NCBI GenBank assembly: GCA_002205965.3
Contig: NADL03000599.1
Span: 2,232,001-2,296,000, forward strand
Direction of reading: 5' to 3'
DNA length: 64,000 bases
Origin: Kappaphycus alvarezii
Lineage: Eukaryota; Rhodophyta; Florideophyceae; Gigartinales; Solieriaceae
The position numbers were made by a program, and so were the translations under genes. Shown in pieces: positions 44,120 to 55,107 of this stretch. Position 1 is the stretch's first letter. Each line of letters opens with the position of its first letter. The notes under the pieces were generated by a model. The model saw nothing but the letters and a program-made list of their open reading frames with translations. It was not told the DNA's origin and did not search any database.

Positions 44120-46513
44120 CTACTCGATTCGTCTAGCTATGGTTAGGCCATCTCCAAAGGACAGTAGTACTTGTTCAACTCTTCTTTCCGCCCTAATTGC
44201 GACATTGAAGTCATGTAGATAAACTGCGTTTTTCTTGACGCCTGCAGCAGACATGGCGCTTTTGTTCAAATTCCCTATATTGTCGATAGTGTCTTGCCCT
44301 GTCTCCCTAGCCCAAACATTGGGGACCTCGTCGTAGAAGAGTGTGTTATCGAATGCAAGCACACCTCCTATTCGGATTAAATTTTGATCCAGCAATGTCG
44401 TAAGATATGTCAAATACCCACTTTTGTCAGCATCTATGAAAGCAAAGTCGAATGGTTCAGCCTCCGCTTCTAGTAGCTGGCTAATGGTCTCGCCGGCCTT
44501 CCCGCGACGCAGTTGTATTTTGGGACCGTGGTCAGCATCACGCTGGAAGAAATAGTTTGCGACGTCTGCGCACTCGTCGCTTGATTCGCATGTGATAACA
44601 ACGCCGTCGGCGGGAAGTGCCTCCGCCATGGCTAATGTTGCATAACCAGTAAACGTGCCTATCTCGATCACACGTCTGCTGCCTGCTATTTGAATTAATT
44701 GTTGCAGAAATGCAGCTTGAGTCTTACTGCTAAGCATTCGTGCTCGGACGCCAAATCTCTCCAATGTCGCTGTCCGAAGGTCACTCAGAATCTGAGATTC
44801 TGGCACTGAACAAAAGTCCGCATAGTCATCTCTGAGAGTTGACCTCCTCGGAAAATGTTTCTCCGGGGCTTCAACAGATGCCCTAGCTGGTACCATCCCG
44901 CTGCTCTTCAAAGTCTGGAGGCACTTGTCAGAGCATGCCCCGCTTAACTTTTCCGCACAGCGTGGACACTGAACAAAAATACGCTTCTGAAAGGGTCGTG
45001 GGCACGCAATGTTGGAACAATCCGTTTGATGGTTGCACGGCGCCCCGCAGTTAATGCAGTTGTCAAGCAAATCATCTGTGATAGTTTCTCCCATTCTGCC
45101 GTCAAAGACATGGTTGACGCCCTTAAATTGAGATTTCTCAAGTGAACCCTGTTCCCTAAGGTTTCTTGCGTATGAAACGATTCCCCCTTGAAGGCGCCCG
45201 GTATTAGTGAAGCCCATCTTTTGCTCCAAAAATGCATTCACCTTAACACATCTAATCCCACCTGTGCAATAGGTCAGGATCTTTTTGTCGCGATTCTCAC
45301 CCCGCAGTTTCTCTTCAAGCTTCGCCCAACTGTCACGAAAGGTTTTGGTGTTCAACGGTTCTGCACCTGCAAACTTGCCGACATCGCTCTCGTACGAATT
45401 GCGGCAATCTAGCAGCAAGAAATCATCTTTCTTCTCCGTTAGAAGCTTATGCCAATCTTCCGGCGGAACCTCCCTGCCGGCTGCGTTCCAATCAAGGGGT
45501 GCATCAAAGCCGTCAGCCAGAATCTTTTCCCTCGGCCGCACATTTAGCTTCTCGAAAGGTTGCTCGTCGTTGTCAACTAGCCGATCCTTATTGAGGTATA
45601 CCCCCACAACATCTTTTGGCACAACAGTTTCACCGCGCTCCAACCATGAGCCAACCATGGCGTCATTAAAGTCCTGTAAGACTACCTCCGGAACAGAAAT
45701 TTGTGCATTGATACCTTCATTCGCGACGTAAACCCTACCCGTAATACCCATTCGAGACCAAGCCTTGTACAGCAGGTCACAAACTAATTTCGGATTAGTA
45801 ATGTCAGAAAACTTGTAAAAACTTATCATTTGCAGCTTGGCTTTTGGGTCGGTCAACGCAACGCGGGCCCTCTCTTGGACTTCCCACACACGGTTCGATA
45901 ACGGCGGCAGTTGAGGTGGAATATTGTGAGGAATAACCTCTACAAATACCGCTGTCCCAACACTCTGACATTTGCCAAGACCTTCTCGCAACAAATCATC
46001 GTCAGTAACCGGCTTCCCTCCTCCAACACGAATATCAAATCCATCAGAAACACCCAATAAACGCCGTTCCTGTAGCTCTGGAAAAATGCTGACCAAACCC
46101 GAGCGAATGCGCTCCCGAAACAAATCGGCACGGTTTAGGTCGTGGTTCTCCATTAAAACTTTCACGCGAGCCAACCGGTGAGTAAGATTGCATCGATTTC
46201 GAACAAAACTGGGAATGGAGACTACAGCGTTGATGAAATCATGCGGTCGAGATTCAACTTGATGCTTAATATCGAGATGTGCATTTTTTCGAGCTGCGGA
46301 TTGCTGACGACGGCGCTCACGAGCAGACAGAGAGGCTATTGTGGCGTTACGGAGGAAGAGGGAGCGAGTTGTCTTTGGGCGATGAAACTTGCGTAGTAAG
46401 GGCTGAAGCTTCGCGGTAGGGAACATGGGGACGACAGGAGAGGCAGCGAAGGCGGTGTAGCAATTGATGGGAGCGCGGAAAGAGAAGCGACGGGGGTTGA
46501 AGGTCAAGGACAT
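44120..46513 (-). CDS. Fusion of TrhO-type tRNA U34 hydroxylase and TrmR-like O-methyltransferase
   Basis: 797 residues from ATG at 46513; an in-frame ATG at 46702 would add 63. The N-terminus (MSLTFNPRRFSFRAPIN, Arg/Ser-rich, few acids) looks like an organelle transit peptide. Residues about 227-332 match the N-terminal domain of TrhO/YceA/TSTD2. Residues 347-452 are a rhodanese domain with the family active site CTGGIRC (416-422). A cysteine-rich tail (CINCGAPCNH...CPRC..C...C, 486-531) follows, as in TrhO. Residues 552-797 are a class I SAM O-methyltransferase of the caffeoyl-CoA/YrrM type: VIEIGTFTGYATLAMAEALP (615-634), FDFAFIDADKSGY (688-700), FDNTLFYDEV metal-ligand site. TrhO makes 5-hydroxyuridine at tRNA position 34 and bacterial TrmR methylates it. 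Intronless; convergent with H2A. Confidence 0.88.
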   Translation of the reverse strand: MSLTFNPRRFSFRAPINCYTAFAASPVVPMFPTAKLQPLLRKFHRPKTTRSLFLRNATIASLSARERRRQQSAARKNAHLDIKHQVESRPHDFINAVVSIPSFVRNRCNLTHRLARVKVLMENHDLNRADLFRERIRSGLVSIFPELQERRLLGVSDGFDIRVGGGKPVTDDDLLREGLGKCQSVGTAVFVEVIPHNIPPQLPPLSNRVWEVQERARVALTDPKAKLQMISFYKFSDITNPKLVCDLLYKAWSRMGITGRVYVANEGINAQISVPEVVLQDFNDAMVGSWLERGETVVPKDVVGVYLNKDRLVDNDEQPFEKLNVRPREKILADGFDAPLDWNAAGREVPPEDWHKLLTEKKDDFLLLDCRNSYESDVGKFAGAEPLNTKTFRDSWAKLEEKLRGENRDKKILTYCTGGIRCVKVNAFLEQKMGFTNTGRLQGGIVSYARNLREQGSLEKSQFKGVNHVFDGRMGETITDDLLDNCINCGAPCNHQTDCSNIACPRPFQKRIFVQCPRCAEKLSGACSDKCLQTLKSSGMVPARASVEAPEKHFPRRSTLRDDYADFCSVPESQILSDLRTATLERFGVRARMLSSKTQAAFLQQLIQIAGSRRVIEIGTFTGYATLAMAEALPADGVVITCESSDECADVANYFFQRDADHGPKIQLRRGKAGETISQLLEAEAEPFDFAFIDADKSGYLTYLTTLLDQNLIRIGGVLAFDNTLFYDEVPNVWARETGQDTIDNIGNLNKSAMSAAGVKKNAVYLHDFNVAIRAERRVEQVLLSFGDGLTIARRIE

Positions 46514-47101
46514 GGTGAAGACGTATAACTGGCTAGAGAGGTGGCAGCATCGGACGACGATGTCTTGAGGGTTACGGTCGCTTGGATGTTTCAAAGACCG
46601 TATGTGTAGGTTGGCGTAAGCTGGATCAGTGCTATGCTCTCGTAACGATATGAAAATTTGCCATTGCGTGTCCTCGATCCAGAATGGAGATCCATGGATC
46701 ATTGCTGTGCGTTCTCCGGATACTTTACAGAAGGCAACTGGTGGATGTACTGTAAGGTCTCGTCCAGCAAAACTACGTGAATGAATGACACTTTATGGCA
46801 TTAGTAAAACAGGTGTCCGCCGCAGGATCCGGCTATATTGCTAGCTAAGAGCTAACAGGATGGTCCACGTTGTCCACGTGCGACGACATGCGCGGCAAAA
46901 TAGCTTGCGCACCTGACGACCAGATAGTGCAACTGATGCGGCGCAACACGCGCGTGCTGATCACTCCAACAGAGGTGCTGAACTTCCCCGCAATACGCGG
47001 CAGAAGACCCTCTATGAAGAGGAAGCTGGCAGGAGAAGGCGACCCCAGAGAATCGAACGCCAGCGGTTGGAACTCGAAATTGGGGCCTGTGTCGGGTTGT
47101 C

Positions 47102-47857
47102 TCAGGGCGGTGGCAGACGCCGCGAAAGTTTTCGCTCCAGGTCCGTCACCTTGTTGCGGTGAGCGATGGCAGCGGCACCGCTCATGTCGCGGGTGGCCTT
47201 CGATCTCACATCGTCCTTGAACGGAGAGACGACAGTGATATCGCAGGCAATGGGGCGGACCGCGTTGCCGTCGGGGGCAAGCGGTGGGTGGCCAAGGATG
47301 TCAGCGGGTCGTAGTTCAGTTCCTGGGACGAGGAGTGGGACCTCCAACTGGCAGTCTAAGCCTGCAGCGCGGGCGATACGGCCGGCGATGACGTTGCGTA
47401 GCGAGTCATGCCGGTGTTTGCCACCGAATCCAGAGGGGCACAGGTCGACTGAGTGATCTCGCAAGCTGTCCATCGGGCGTTTACAATGCTCGCAGTTCCG
47501 AGTAAGCGATTCGTCATAAACAGATAGCCCGAGGAAGCGTCGTATCATGATCCTCCAGTGTACGGCGGAAACTTCCGTGTCGGCGGAGGGATGTGCGAAC
47601 AGGAAGGCGGCACCAGGGCCTTTGCGGAATGCGAGGCCGCGTATCCGGTCCCGCGCTGCGGCGGCGGTGTGGTAGTCGGGATTCGGGCTGCGAGCCCATA
47701 TATCGTCGGCCCAGTGTACCTTGGCCCGAGCCTCCTGCCGCACACCGTTTAGGTAGGTTTGGACGCGGGTGCGCGCTGCAGATAGGGGAAGCGGGTCAAA
47801 GGAGCCCAGGCCAGCGGAGTATGGAAGGCCGGGGATGCGGAGCACAAACTTGCGCAT
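47102..47857 (-). pseudogene. LINE endonuclease domain (CCHC plus PD...D)
   Basis: C-x2-C-x9-H-x4-C (CEHCKRPMDSLRDHSVDLC, residues 122-140), then RHDSL, E172, RPADIL (183-188) and CDITVVSPF (205-213). This is the zinc motif and PD-(D/E)xK-like nuclease of R2, CRE, NeSL and Utopia-type LINEs, which nick the target DNA. The frame continues upstream from its listed start at about 48055 with PFRHGGLGFTLLEP, joined to the RT only by a shift. Confidence 0.8.
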
Positions 47858-48068
47858 AGGGATGGCGGCTTGACGCAGGAAAAAATTCTTGTCGTGGCAG
47901 CGGGTTCCAGTGAGGGCGGTGGAGCGCGGTCCGATGTGAGTCCCAGTCCTGACGCGAGCAGGTGCCGCGTCAATGAGGCTTGAGGCAACAGCACCATGAA
48001 GGAATGGCTCGAGTAGGGTGAAGCCGAGACCACCATGTCGGAAGGGCAGGGTAGCCTGGGATCACGCT

Positions 48069-49466
48069 TTATCGGTCAGCGTGACCCCATGAAGCTCCGA
48101 GAAAAAACGAACGTTGCTGGGTGTCGAAAGCCTCCGCAGCCGGACGGGCGTCCATCGGGTCAGCGAGTTTGAAAGCGTGCTCCACAAGGCAGGCCGACGC
48201 GCACAGGCGGTGCATGTGGTAACGGGCCGGCGGGTCCTCGACCTTGACCAGCAACTCGAGGGTGCGGCGGCAGCTGTCGGTCTTGCCCTGCAGGAACGAT
48301 TGAGTGAACCGGCGGTTGCCTATAGGAGCTCCCAATAATTCAAACCCGTCGGAGGAGCACTCTGCAAGGCGGAACTCGCGGAGGAACGCCTCGCCGTCTG
48401 GCCGCAGGACCGTTGGCCAGAAGACGAGTGTTTTTGCAGCGTTGAGGTGCAGGCCGTACGCGGGTCCCTCGTCGCGGAGTAAGCGGAGCGCTTTTCGGAG
48501 CTCGGGGAGAGACCCCATCAGCGTCCCGTCGTCGGCATACCAGTAGTTCATGACTACACCTGTCTCTGCGGCGATCCGGCGGATGAGCGGCTGGATCGTT
48601 AGGGAGAACAGGAGCATGCTGGTCGGGTCGCCTTGTTGGGTCCCCTGTGCACTTGGTATTGTTTTTTTGTGACGGTTCGGCACAATCAGTTGCGGCTGCG
48701 TGCGGCCGTATATCATGTTGACGAACCGGGCAAGGCCCGGTGCTAGCGAGGGCAATCGGTCCAACATTGACTGGCGATCAACGAGGTTGAAGGCGTTGTG
48801 CGCGTCAACGAGGATCGTGGCGGTGTCGCAGCGGCGGGAGAACCGGCGGAACAGCGTGCGCGTGTCGTGGACGATTGCGTCCATTCCAGCCCTGATCCCG
48901 TTTGCCATTTGGAACGGGGCTAGGAAGGCGCGAGTATCGTTGATTGCAGCTGAGAGCAGCTTCTTCGTGACCAGACGACGGAGTACCGACCGGACGGCGA
49001 TGGGCCGGATCTTGCCAGGCTTTGGCTTGATGGGCAGCAGTGTAGCGGCAGCTACAAGGGGCAGGACAGAGCACGGCAGGTCGCCCTTTGCGATCCGCGT
49101 GGCGAGCTGGGGGAAGACCCCCTTGCCCGTGACTCCGGCTTCTGGGCTGATTGGTGTCTTGACTAGGAGGTGAAACCAACGCGACGGCGTGCGGTAAGGG
49201 CCAGCAGACGTATCACGAGGGATACGGCGGACTGCTAACTCGACGGCATCCGGTGTGACAGCTGGAGGAGGTGGGAGGCTGTCAGCCGGCAGCGGTGTGA
49301 TAGGGCACCGCGGCTTTGGGTGTAGGGTGCGAGGCGATTGGATGGTCCGCGGGTCGTTGACATCCGCCAGCGGTGCGTTGTGAAGGGACCGCGTAGCCTT
49401 GGCGTAGCGGGCATCGGCGCACAGCACTTGGGCGCGGCGTGCTCGGCGCGTACTGCTGGACGCAGG
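48069..49466 (-). pseudogene. LINE reverse transcriptase
   Basis: Motifs in order: KPGKIRPIAV, ILVDAHNAFNLVDR (motif A Asp), AQGTQQGDPTSMLLFSL, NYWYADDGTLMG (catalytic YADD near 48530), YGLHLNAAKT, ELLGAPIG. The first 17 codons of the open frame (49467-49517) are antisense of the adjoining inverted fragment and do not belong to the enzyme. An N-terminal zinc finger expected in this group is missing. Confidence 0.85.
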
Positions 49467-49690
49467 CCGTATCGCCCGCGCTGCAGACTTAGACTGCCTG
49501 CCAGTTGGAGGTCCCACTCCTCGTCCCAGGAACTGAACTACGACCCGCTGACATCCTTGTCCACCTACCGCTTGCCCCCGACGGCAACGCGGTCCGCCCC
49601 ATTGCCTGCGATGTCACCGTCGTCTCTCCGTTCAAGGACGATGTAAGATCGAACGCCACCCGCGACATGGGCAGTGCCGCTGCCATGACA
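49467..49690 (+). mobile_element. Inverted fragment of the same LINE (endonuclease part)
   Basis: Plus-strand frame 49505 onward gives VPGTELRPADILVHLPLAPD and IACDVTVVSPFKDDVRS, nearly identical to the endonuclease of the neighbouring LINE at 47166-47390 but in the opposite direction. It forms a long inverted repeat with that copy and ends where TACAGT repeats begin. Confidence 0.85.
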
Positions 49691-49800
49691 AAACTACAGA
49701 ACTGTAAAGTATACTGTAACACGAATTGTACAGTACTCGGTACTGAAAAAATACAACTGTAACACGAATTGTACAGTACAGTACAGTAGCCGTGCACAAG
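49691..49800. repeat. TACAGT-type repeat block with a direct repeat
   Basis: CTGTAA(C/A)CACGAATTGTACAGTA occurs twice (about 49714-49736 and 49757-49779), within GTACAGTACAGTA runs. Confidence 0.6.
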
Positions 49801-49825
49801 TTAGAGCAAGACTAGAGCTAGCTAG

Positions 49826-50270
49826 CTAGTGTCTATCCGACCACGCACTGTCCTCGGAAATTGTCCTCATATGAGGACAGCACACTTTGTCCGTTACATT
49901 TTGGAAAGGAAAATGTTTTGGAAGCCCGAAATTTTTACTGGAAAAAAGGTTTTTTATGTTTAGTTACAGTACAGTAATTTTTACTGTACATGCGCCCTCG
50001 TTTCTGAAACCCCCCACGATAATACGAACTATTTTACCTTCCAAAATGAAGTCGTTTTCACAACTTCTTGCAAAGAGCGGAAGCTGGTGAAGGAAAACTG
50101 GTCTAGCCTTCACCGAGGTCAACAATCTTGAAAAGTTTGTTTTGATCGGCCATCTACACTCATGAACTAATGCGGAGGGATAAAAATGCGCTGAGGTAAA
50201 AAAATTTTGTATTGAAAAAGAAGTGCTAAAAGTAGTCCTCATATGAGGACAACGGTCCAATAGACACTAG
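49826..50270. mobile_element. MITE-like element with subterminal palindromes
   Basis: Terminal inverted repeats CTAGTGTCTATCCGACC (49826-49842) and, inverted, CTAGTGTCTATTGGACC (50254-50270). Each end also carries the palindrome GTCCTCATATGAGGAC (49863-49878 and 50235-50250). The 445-bp body has no coding capacity. TA or CTAG target duplication is possible, since the left flank is a CTAG run. The parent transposase was not found in the window. Confidence 0.7.
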
Positions 50271-52720
50271 CAGTCGCGAAAACTATAGGCCTGAAAATAT
50301 TCGGATAGCCGGAAAAAAATGGTATACCGTAGCTGCGAAACATTTCGAGTAGTTTTTGGCTGGAGGGTGCGGGAACACCGAGGCAAATCACGAACTGGAG
50401 TTCGGATTAGGGCTTACGGTATCTAGCCGGGCTATTCCAACCATTATCAACCACGTACGAATCTCCTCCCTTTAGAACAGCTACATGGCTTTATACAATA
50501 CAACAAAAAACATCAGAAACCGAGTTTCCAGTCACCGATCCACTGAAGGGAATCCAAAAACGCGCATGATGCTCGATGTAGGCAGAGAATAAGAACATTG
50601 CAATAACTAGTACCTATTCAATGGAAAAATGCCAAACATACAACATCATCTATAAGCTATAATCCAAAACATTGGATCATAACCAGCAAATGTTGCTATA
50701 CTACAAATCAAACAAATGATGCCCACTTTCGAACAATAACTGGACCAAACATGCAACTGCGATAAAACAGTTTCGATGCAAGGACAACCTGTGCCTCAAT
50801 GGAATCTACAACACCTTAAACTGCTTAATATGACTATTTGCGACTTCATACGTTGCTCGGATCCTTCGAAACATCTAACCATCTAGTTGCGGCGTTGGCT
50901 CACGGATGCATGTGGGATCAGGATATCCTTTGTTTACAACAATCATTTCACCATCCACTAAATATCTCTTCAGATTCATCCTATAAATGTTGACATCAGG
51001 ATGACTTCCACAAGGATATGATCCGCTGACCGATACAATATCTCCACCCACGATGCTCACCGGAATCTCATACCTTAGTCCTGAAGAATGCAACTATTGC
51101 GAAGACCAGCGGATGGCGAACTCTCCAGGCTCAAATATTGGTCAATCAATACCATCTACAGAATTGTAGAAACGAGAAAAGGCAGAATTTTTTAGGTCGA
51201 TTTGACTAGGGAAACTGAAGAAATGTTAGTTGAGCTAGAAGTAAATGTAGGAAGAAAAGCGTTAATAAAATTACCAAACCAATCTCTGCGAGACAATTAA
51301 TTACATTTTATGACCACTTAAGAAACGTTATTTCGTCAAAACCAGCAAATATGCAATATCTGGATTCAACTTGATATCCTTTCAAGAAATACATTGCCCA
51401 GAGAAAATGGACAGGAACCATACTTCTTTGCGGTATTGCAGAGATTTGAACCCAAGCATTGTAACAAACCAAGGTATTTTCTCCGAAAAGCGAAATAAAT
51501 CTTCGGGTAAAGTTTGAAGAGGGAATAGACAGACTTGAGCCTTCCCCGATAAGGCGTAATCCAGCGAAGGCAAACGTTTATATCGTAATTGTTGATAGTG
51601 GAGCAATTACACAATTATCTGAGCGTTCCAAAGCGTAACATAATCGAGATTACGGCAATGAACCACCTTTTATACCAATTTGTTTATCGAAACTCTCTAC
51701 TTGATTGCTTAGCTAAACAAAAAGCTTTAAGAAACATTGAAGTCATATTTGAATTTATACTATTATTACAAGCCTATCCTATCTCATCAAAACATTTTAC
51801 AGGGCAAAAACGTTCCATGTTCTGAAATATGGAGCTTTTAAACTCCCATTGCATTAAATTTTATCTCAAATATATCCTCTGAAGTTGAACTGTTTCTTTA
51901 AATAACTTCAAAATGATTGGAATTTTTTTCAGATAACGAACACTTTTCATTAAAAGCCACTTAAACGCAAAATGAGACTGACATGTAGAAAAAGATTGTA
52001 TTTTTAGACTGCTTTTCTGTATTAATTACTCACATGTGATGTAGATGGTCTTTTGCCCACACTACTGCTTATTTTTGTTTCATAAATAGATTGAGTAGTC
52101 TAAAATCTACTTTCATTGAGAATTTTCAAAGAAGTTGCAAATAATGAGTTTTGAAGATAATAAAATCAAATAAAGCAATATAAAAACGTCGTCTATATTT
52201 CAAAAGGTTTACTGTTGATTTTTCTTTCAATTTTGCAGTTTAAAACCTCAATAATAGTTTGAATTGCGTAATATCTTCCCGAAACTTTCGGCGAAATTTT
52301 CGGTCCGAAAGCATTCCAACTGAGACGGGACATAATTTAGAAACACTGTTTCTTGCGTTATGTTGGCATTTTTTGCCAGTAACCAGGGGCTTTTTTAAGG
52401 ACGATACGAGTATTATTCAAGGAAAGAATGGGTGTTCGCCACCGTTTGATAACGCGAAACTCGGCTTTGAATGAAATCGAATTGAGGGCGAAGCTGAACC
52501 AAAAAAAGTTTTTTTAAACTTTCGTGATGATGTTTCGGTTTATGTAGTCGGTGTTTTTTAAAATAAAAACATGCTTGCATAGTTAGTGTTATTCTGTATA
52601 GTTGTTTTCAATTCTCGTGCACTCAAACCAACATCAGAAAAGATTTAGTGCATTTCAATTATCAGACCCGAAACCCCGTCTTACATGTAGGGCGAAACTT
52701 TTGTCGAGTTAATTTTTGTA
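50271..52720. other. AT-rich gene-free stretch
   Basis: Only short frames. Nothing with a domain signature was found on either strand. Confidence 0.4.
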
Positions 52721-52920
52721 ATGTTCAGTACAGTACAGTACTGTACTGTGCAATAAGTATTTTTGGTGCAGTATTGTACTATACTTTGAGTTACTGTACT
52801 ACTGTACTGTACTGAATCGTGGTTTATGTACTTTATAGCAAAGTACAGTAGTATACTGAAGAATCCTAAATTACAGTACTATATACTGCACAGTATAGCA
52901 TTGTATACTGTACTGTTGTT
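52721..52920. repeat. TACAGTACTGTA palindrome block
   Basis: Repeated GTACAGTACAGTACTGTACTG units at 52728-52750, 52797-52815 and 52843-52915, capable of forming hairpins. Confidence 0.7.
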
Positions 52921-53461
52921 GATTGGCCGGCTGCGGAGGGGAAAAAGAGATAGCTGTAATGGCGTTACTGGTGGATAGCAGAGGGTAGAGTCGCGTCAGA
53001 GGTGAGCGGAGGCAATGTTAATCGGCATCAAGTTGCCGGCGTGCTTATCCCGTCTTTTCTCGGTCAGCCGCTATTCCTAACCCTTTATGTAGAGTTCTAA
53101 TCGCTGCCGCTATGGTTTGTGCTTCTGCATTCCCTTGCCTGTTCCGCTCTGCATTCGCTTACGCTATATTGCTCTTTCGTCCCAGTCCGTGTCTTTGTGC
53201 GCTTTGGTTGCTTTCCTCGCTTGCATCCCATTGCTCTGCTTGCCTTCCGCTTTGCTATAGCTTTCCTTCATGCCTTATGCTCATGTTTGCTGTTGGTTTG
53301 CATTCACCCATAGTGCTGCATCGGTCGCTTGTGCTCAATCCTGCGTACTGAATTGTGTGTCCCTTTCATGCGATCTTTGGTGCAATGCTTTATCCAGATC
53401 CGCGCTTCTGCAATCCGGATTGGTTATGTGTTACTTGCGTGTCTGCGCATATGCTCAACAA

Positions 53462-53690
53462 CTGTACAGTACTTAATAAAACATTCGGTGAAACAATTCA
53501 GTACTGTACAGTACTGTAAACTACAATGCACTGTACTGTACAACAAAATATAGAAATGAACAGTTCGATGTACGAAGTACTGTACTGTACTGTACTGTAC
53601 TTGTCCATGCACTACATGCAGTATTGCACTGTACTCAGTCGTACTGTATGATGTACAAGATAGTTCTGTACAGTACTGTAACAGGCAGGT
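53462..53690. repeat. TACAGTACTGTA palindrome block
   Basis: CTGTACAGTACTGTA-type units at 53462-53472, 53500-53545, 53575-53605 and 53630-53685. Same motif as at 37.6, 41.4, 49.7, 52.7 and 60.6 kb. Confidence 0.7.
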
Positions 53691-54496
53691 GCAAACTACA
53701 TGCCTCAGGAGGACAGTTAATGTCCTCTGTCGGGGCCTCTGGGCGGATGGGCATAACTTTGGCACCGCTCGGCCGATTTCAGAAGTTGAAAGCTTGGAAG
53801 GTAGGTAATGAGATTCCAAATCCGGATGTCCAACAAAAATTTGATCCAAGTAACCCGCTTTGGAGCTTTTCACAGCAAAACATGATGGTCCAAACGGGTG
53901 TTAAGGCCACCAAGGTGCGAATAACGGCATAACTGTCAGATTCACAATTTTCAATTAAATCCATATTTTTGGCCCCAACGCACAGTAGGGAAATACGACA
54001 ATCTCCAAAATACTGTAGAATATAGTAGTTCATTCAGAAAACAAAAACCTACACAAAAGGTGTACAGTACAGTAAAGACCATTACAAAAATTGCGTGTTA
54101 AACAGATCCAAAACAATTGCAAAATGCGACTCACAAAAAGCATCCTATGTAACTCACAGACAGGTGATGCCTAAAAGCTTCAGCTGCTACACAAAACAAG
54201 CAAACATTTTTTTTCCCAACCTCACTGAAGTGAGTAACAGTGAACAGAAACGCAAATTTTGGCGGTATACCCTCAAAATTTGGCGGTACATAGAAACAGT
54301 AAATTTGGCGGCAAATATACACAAAAAGCAGTCTCCATGCGAAGTGGCCGAGTGGCACAAACGAAACAAAATATGTAAAGAGTAGCATAGTATAGTTTCA
54401 GTTTTCACGCAGAGTTGCGCACACACTTCAATTACAACATGGTCCGCCTCACATAAAACTCTCTCCCTGTGAAACGACTAAAGGCAATGCTCGGAA
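53691..54496. other. Spacer upstream of the three-exon gene
   Basis: GAGGACAGTTAATGTCCTC is a palindrome at 53708-53726. A TACAGTACAGTA run lies at 54062-54073. The direct repeat AATTTGGCGG(T/C) lies at 54256-54315. No gene. Confidence 0.4.
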
Positions 54497-55107
54497 ATGG
54501 GGAAATTACCGGGTCTGAAACGGCTGCCATCGTCAAAAAATAGATCTTCTTTTCCAGAACATTGGAAGCGGCAACTTTTGAGTTTGCTACAACAAGCCAA
54601 AGACCTGGATGGGATTTGGAAAATAAAATGTTTTTGATATTTTACTGTCACTACTAACTTTTACTAACTAATTTTACAGCGTCGCATTCCCAAATTGTAT
54701 CTTCACCGCTTGGTATAGAGGAAAAGGTGGGGGAAAAGGATTTTTTGGATGAATCGGTCGATGGCGAGGAGAAAGAAGGCTCAGGAAAGGATGGTCGTGT
54801 AGGTAGGCGGTTGGATTCTTGTCCTATTCACTAGTACTCTGTGTAGTTCGTGGAGGAGACTGGCATGAAGATATTGCCCGTTGCAGTTGTATTACCGACT
54901 GTTGTCTGTTTTAAAGACTACCAGCTCCGTGTAGGTGATGGTAGGAACGTGCTCGAGATAAAATTTGCATGGCCCGCTGAGTTATTGAGCCTAAAGCTAC
55001 TGAACAAGGCCTGGGACAGGGTAGAGGACCCTGGGGTGCGCCGCGTCCATTTCAAATGTTCAGGGTTCGACGTGAGACTTCGTGGGCACCGGGGACGGGT
55101 CTACTAA
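54497..55107 (+). CDS. Small three-exon gene with 48-50 nt introns, unknown function
   Basis: Predicted exons: 54497-54629, 54680-54798 and 54847-55107, together 513 nt (170 residues), with phases matching at both joins. Intron 1 (54630-54679) is GT...AG with TACTAAC branch-point copies just before ACAG. Intron 2 (54799-54846) is GT...AG. An in-frame TAA at 54479 fixes the start. Exon 1 is basic with an amphipathic stretch (HWKRQLLSLLQQAKDLDG), exon 2 is acidic (EEKVGEKDFLDESVDGEEKE), exon 3 is globular (VGDGRNVLEIKFAWPAELL). No family recognised. It could be a host gene or a spliced partner gene of a nearby transposon. Confidence 0.6.

Larger units (their letters stand above)
46791..49466 (-). 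mobile_element. LINE with C-terminal restriction-like endonuclease, 5'-truncated
   Basis: Spans the 5'-truncated reverse transcriptase (from 49466), endonuclease (to 47102) and a 3' UTR ending in ATGCCATAAAGT at 46791. The 3' UTR (46791-47101) carries the family tail seen at 8750-8980, 33543 and 16088. Breaks: the RT frame ends at a TAA after GHADR (48069), one base out of phase with the endonuclease frame. The 5' end abuts an inverted fragment of the same family (49467-49690). Well preserved, so comparatively young. Confidence 0.85.

Noticed and set aside
45285-45731. Plus-strand Ser-rich frame
   Set aside because: Antisense shadow of the TrhO-TrmR fusion gene.
48700-49173. Plus-strand frame of 157 codons
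   Set aside because: Antisense of the LINE reverse transcriptase.
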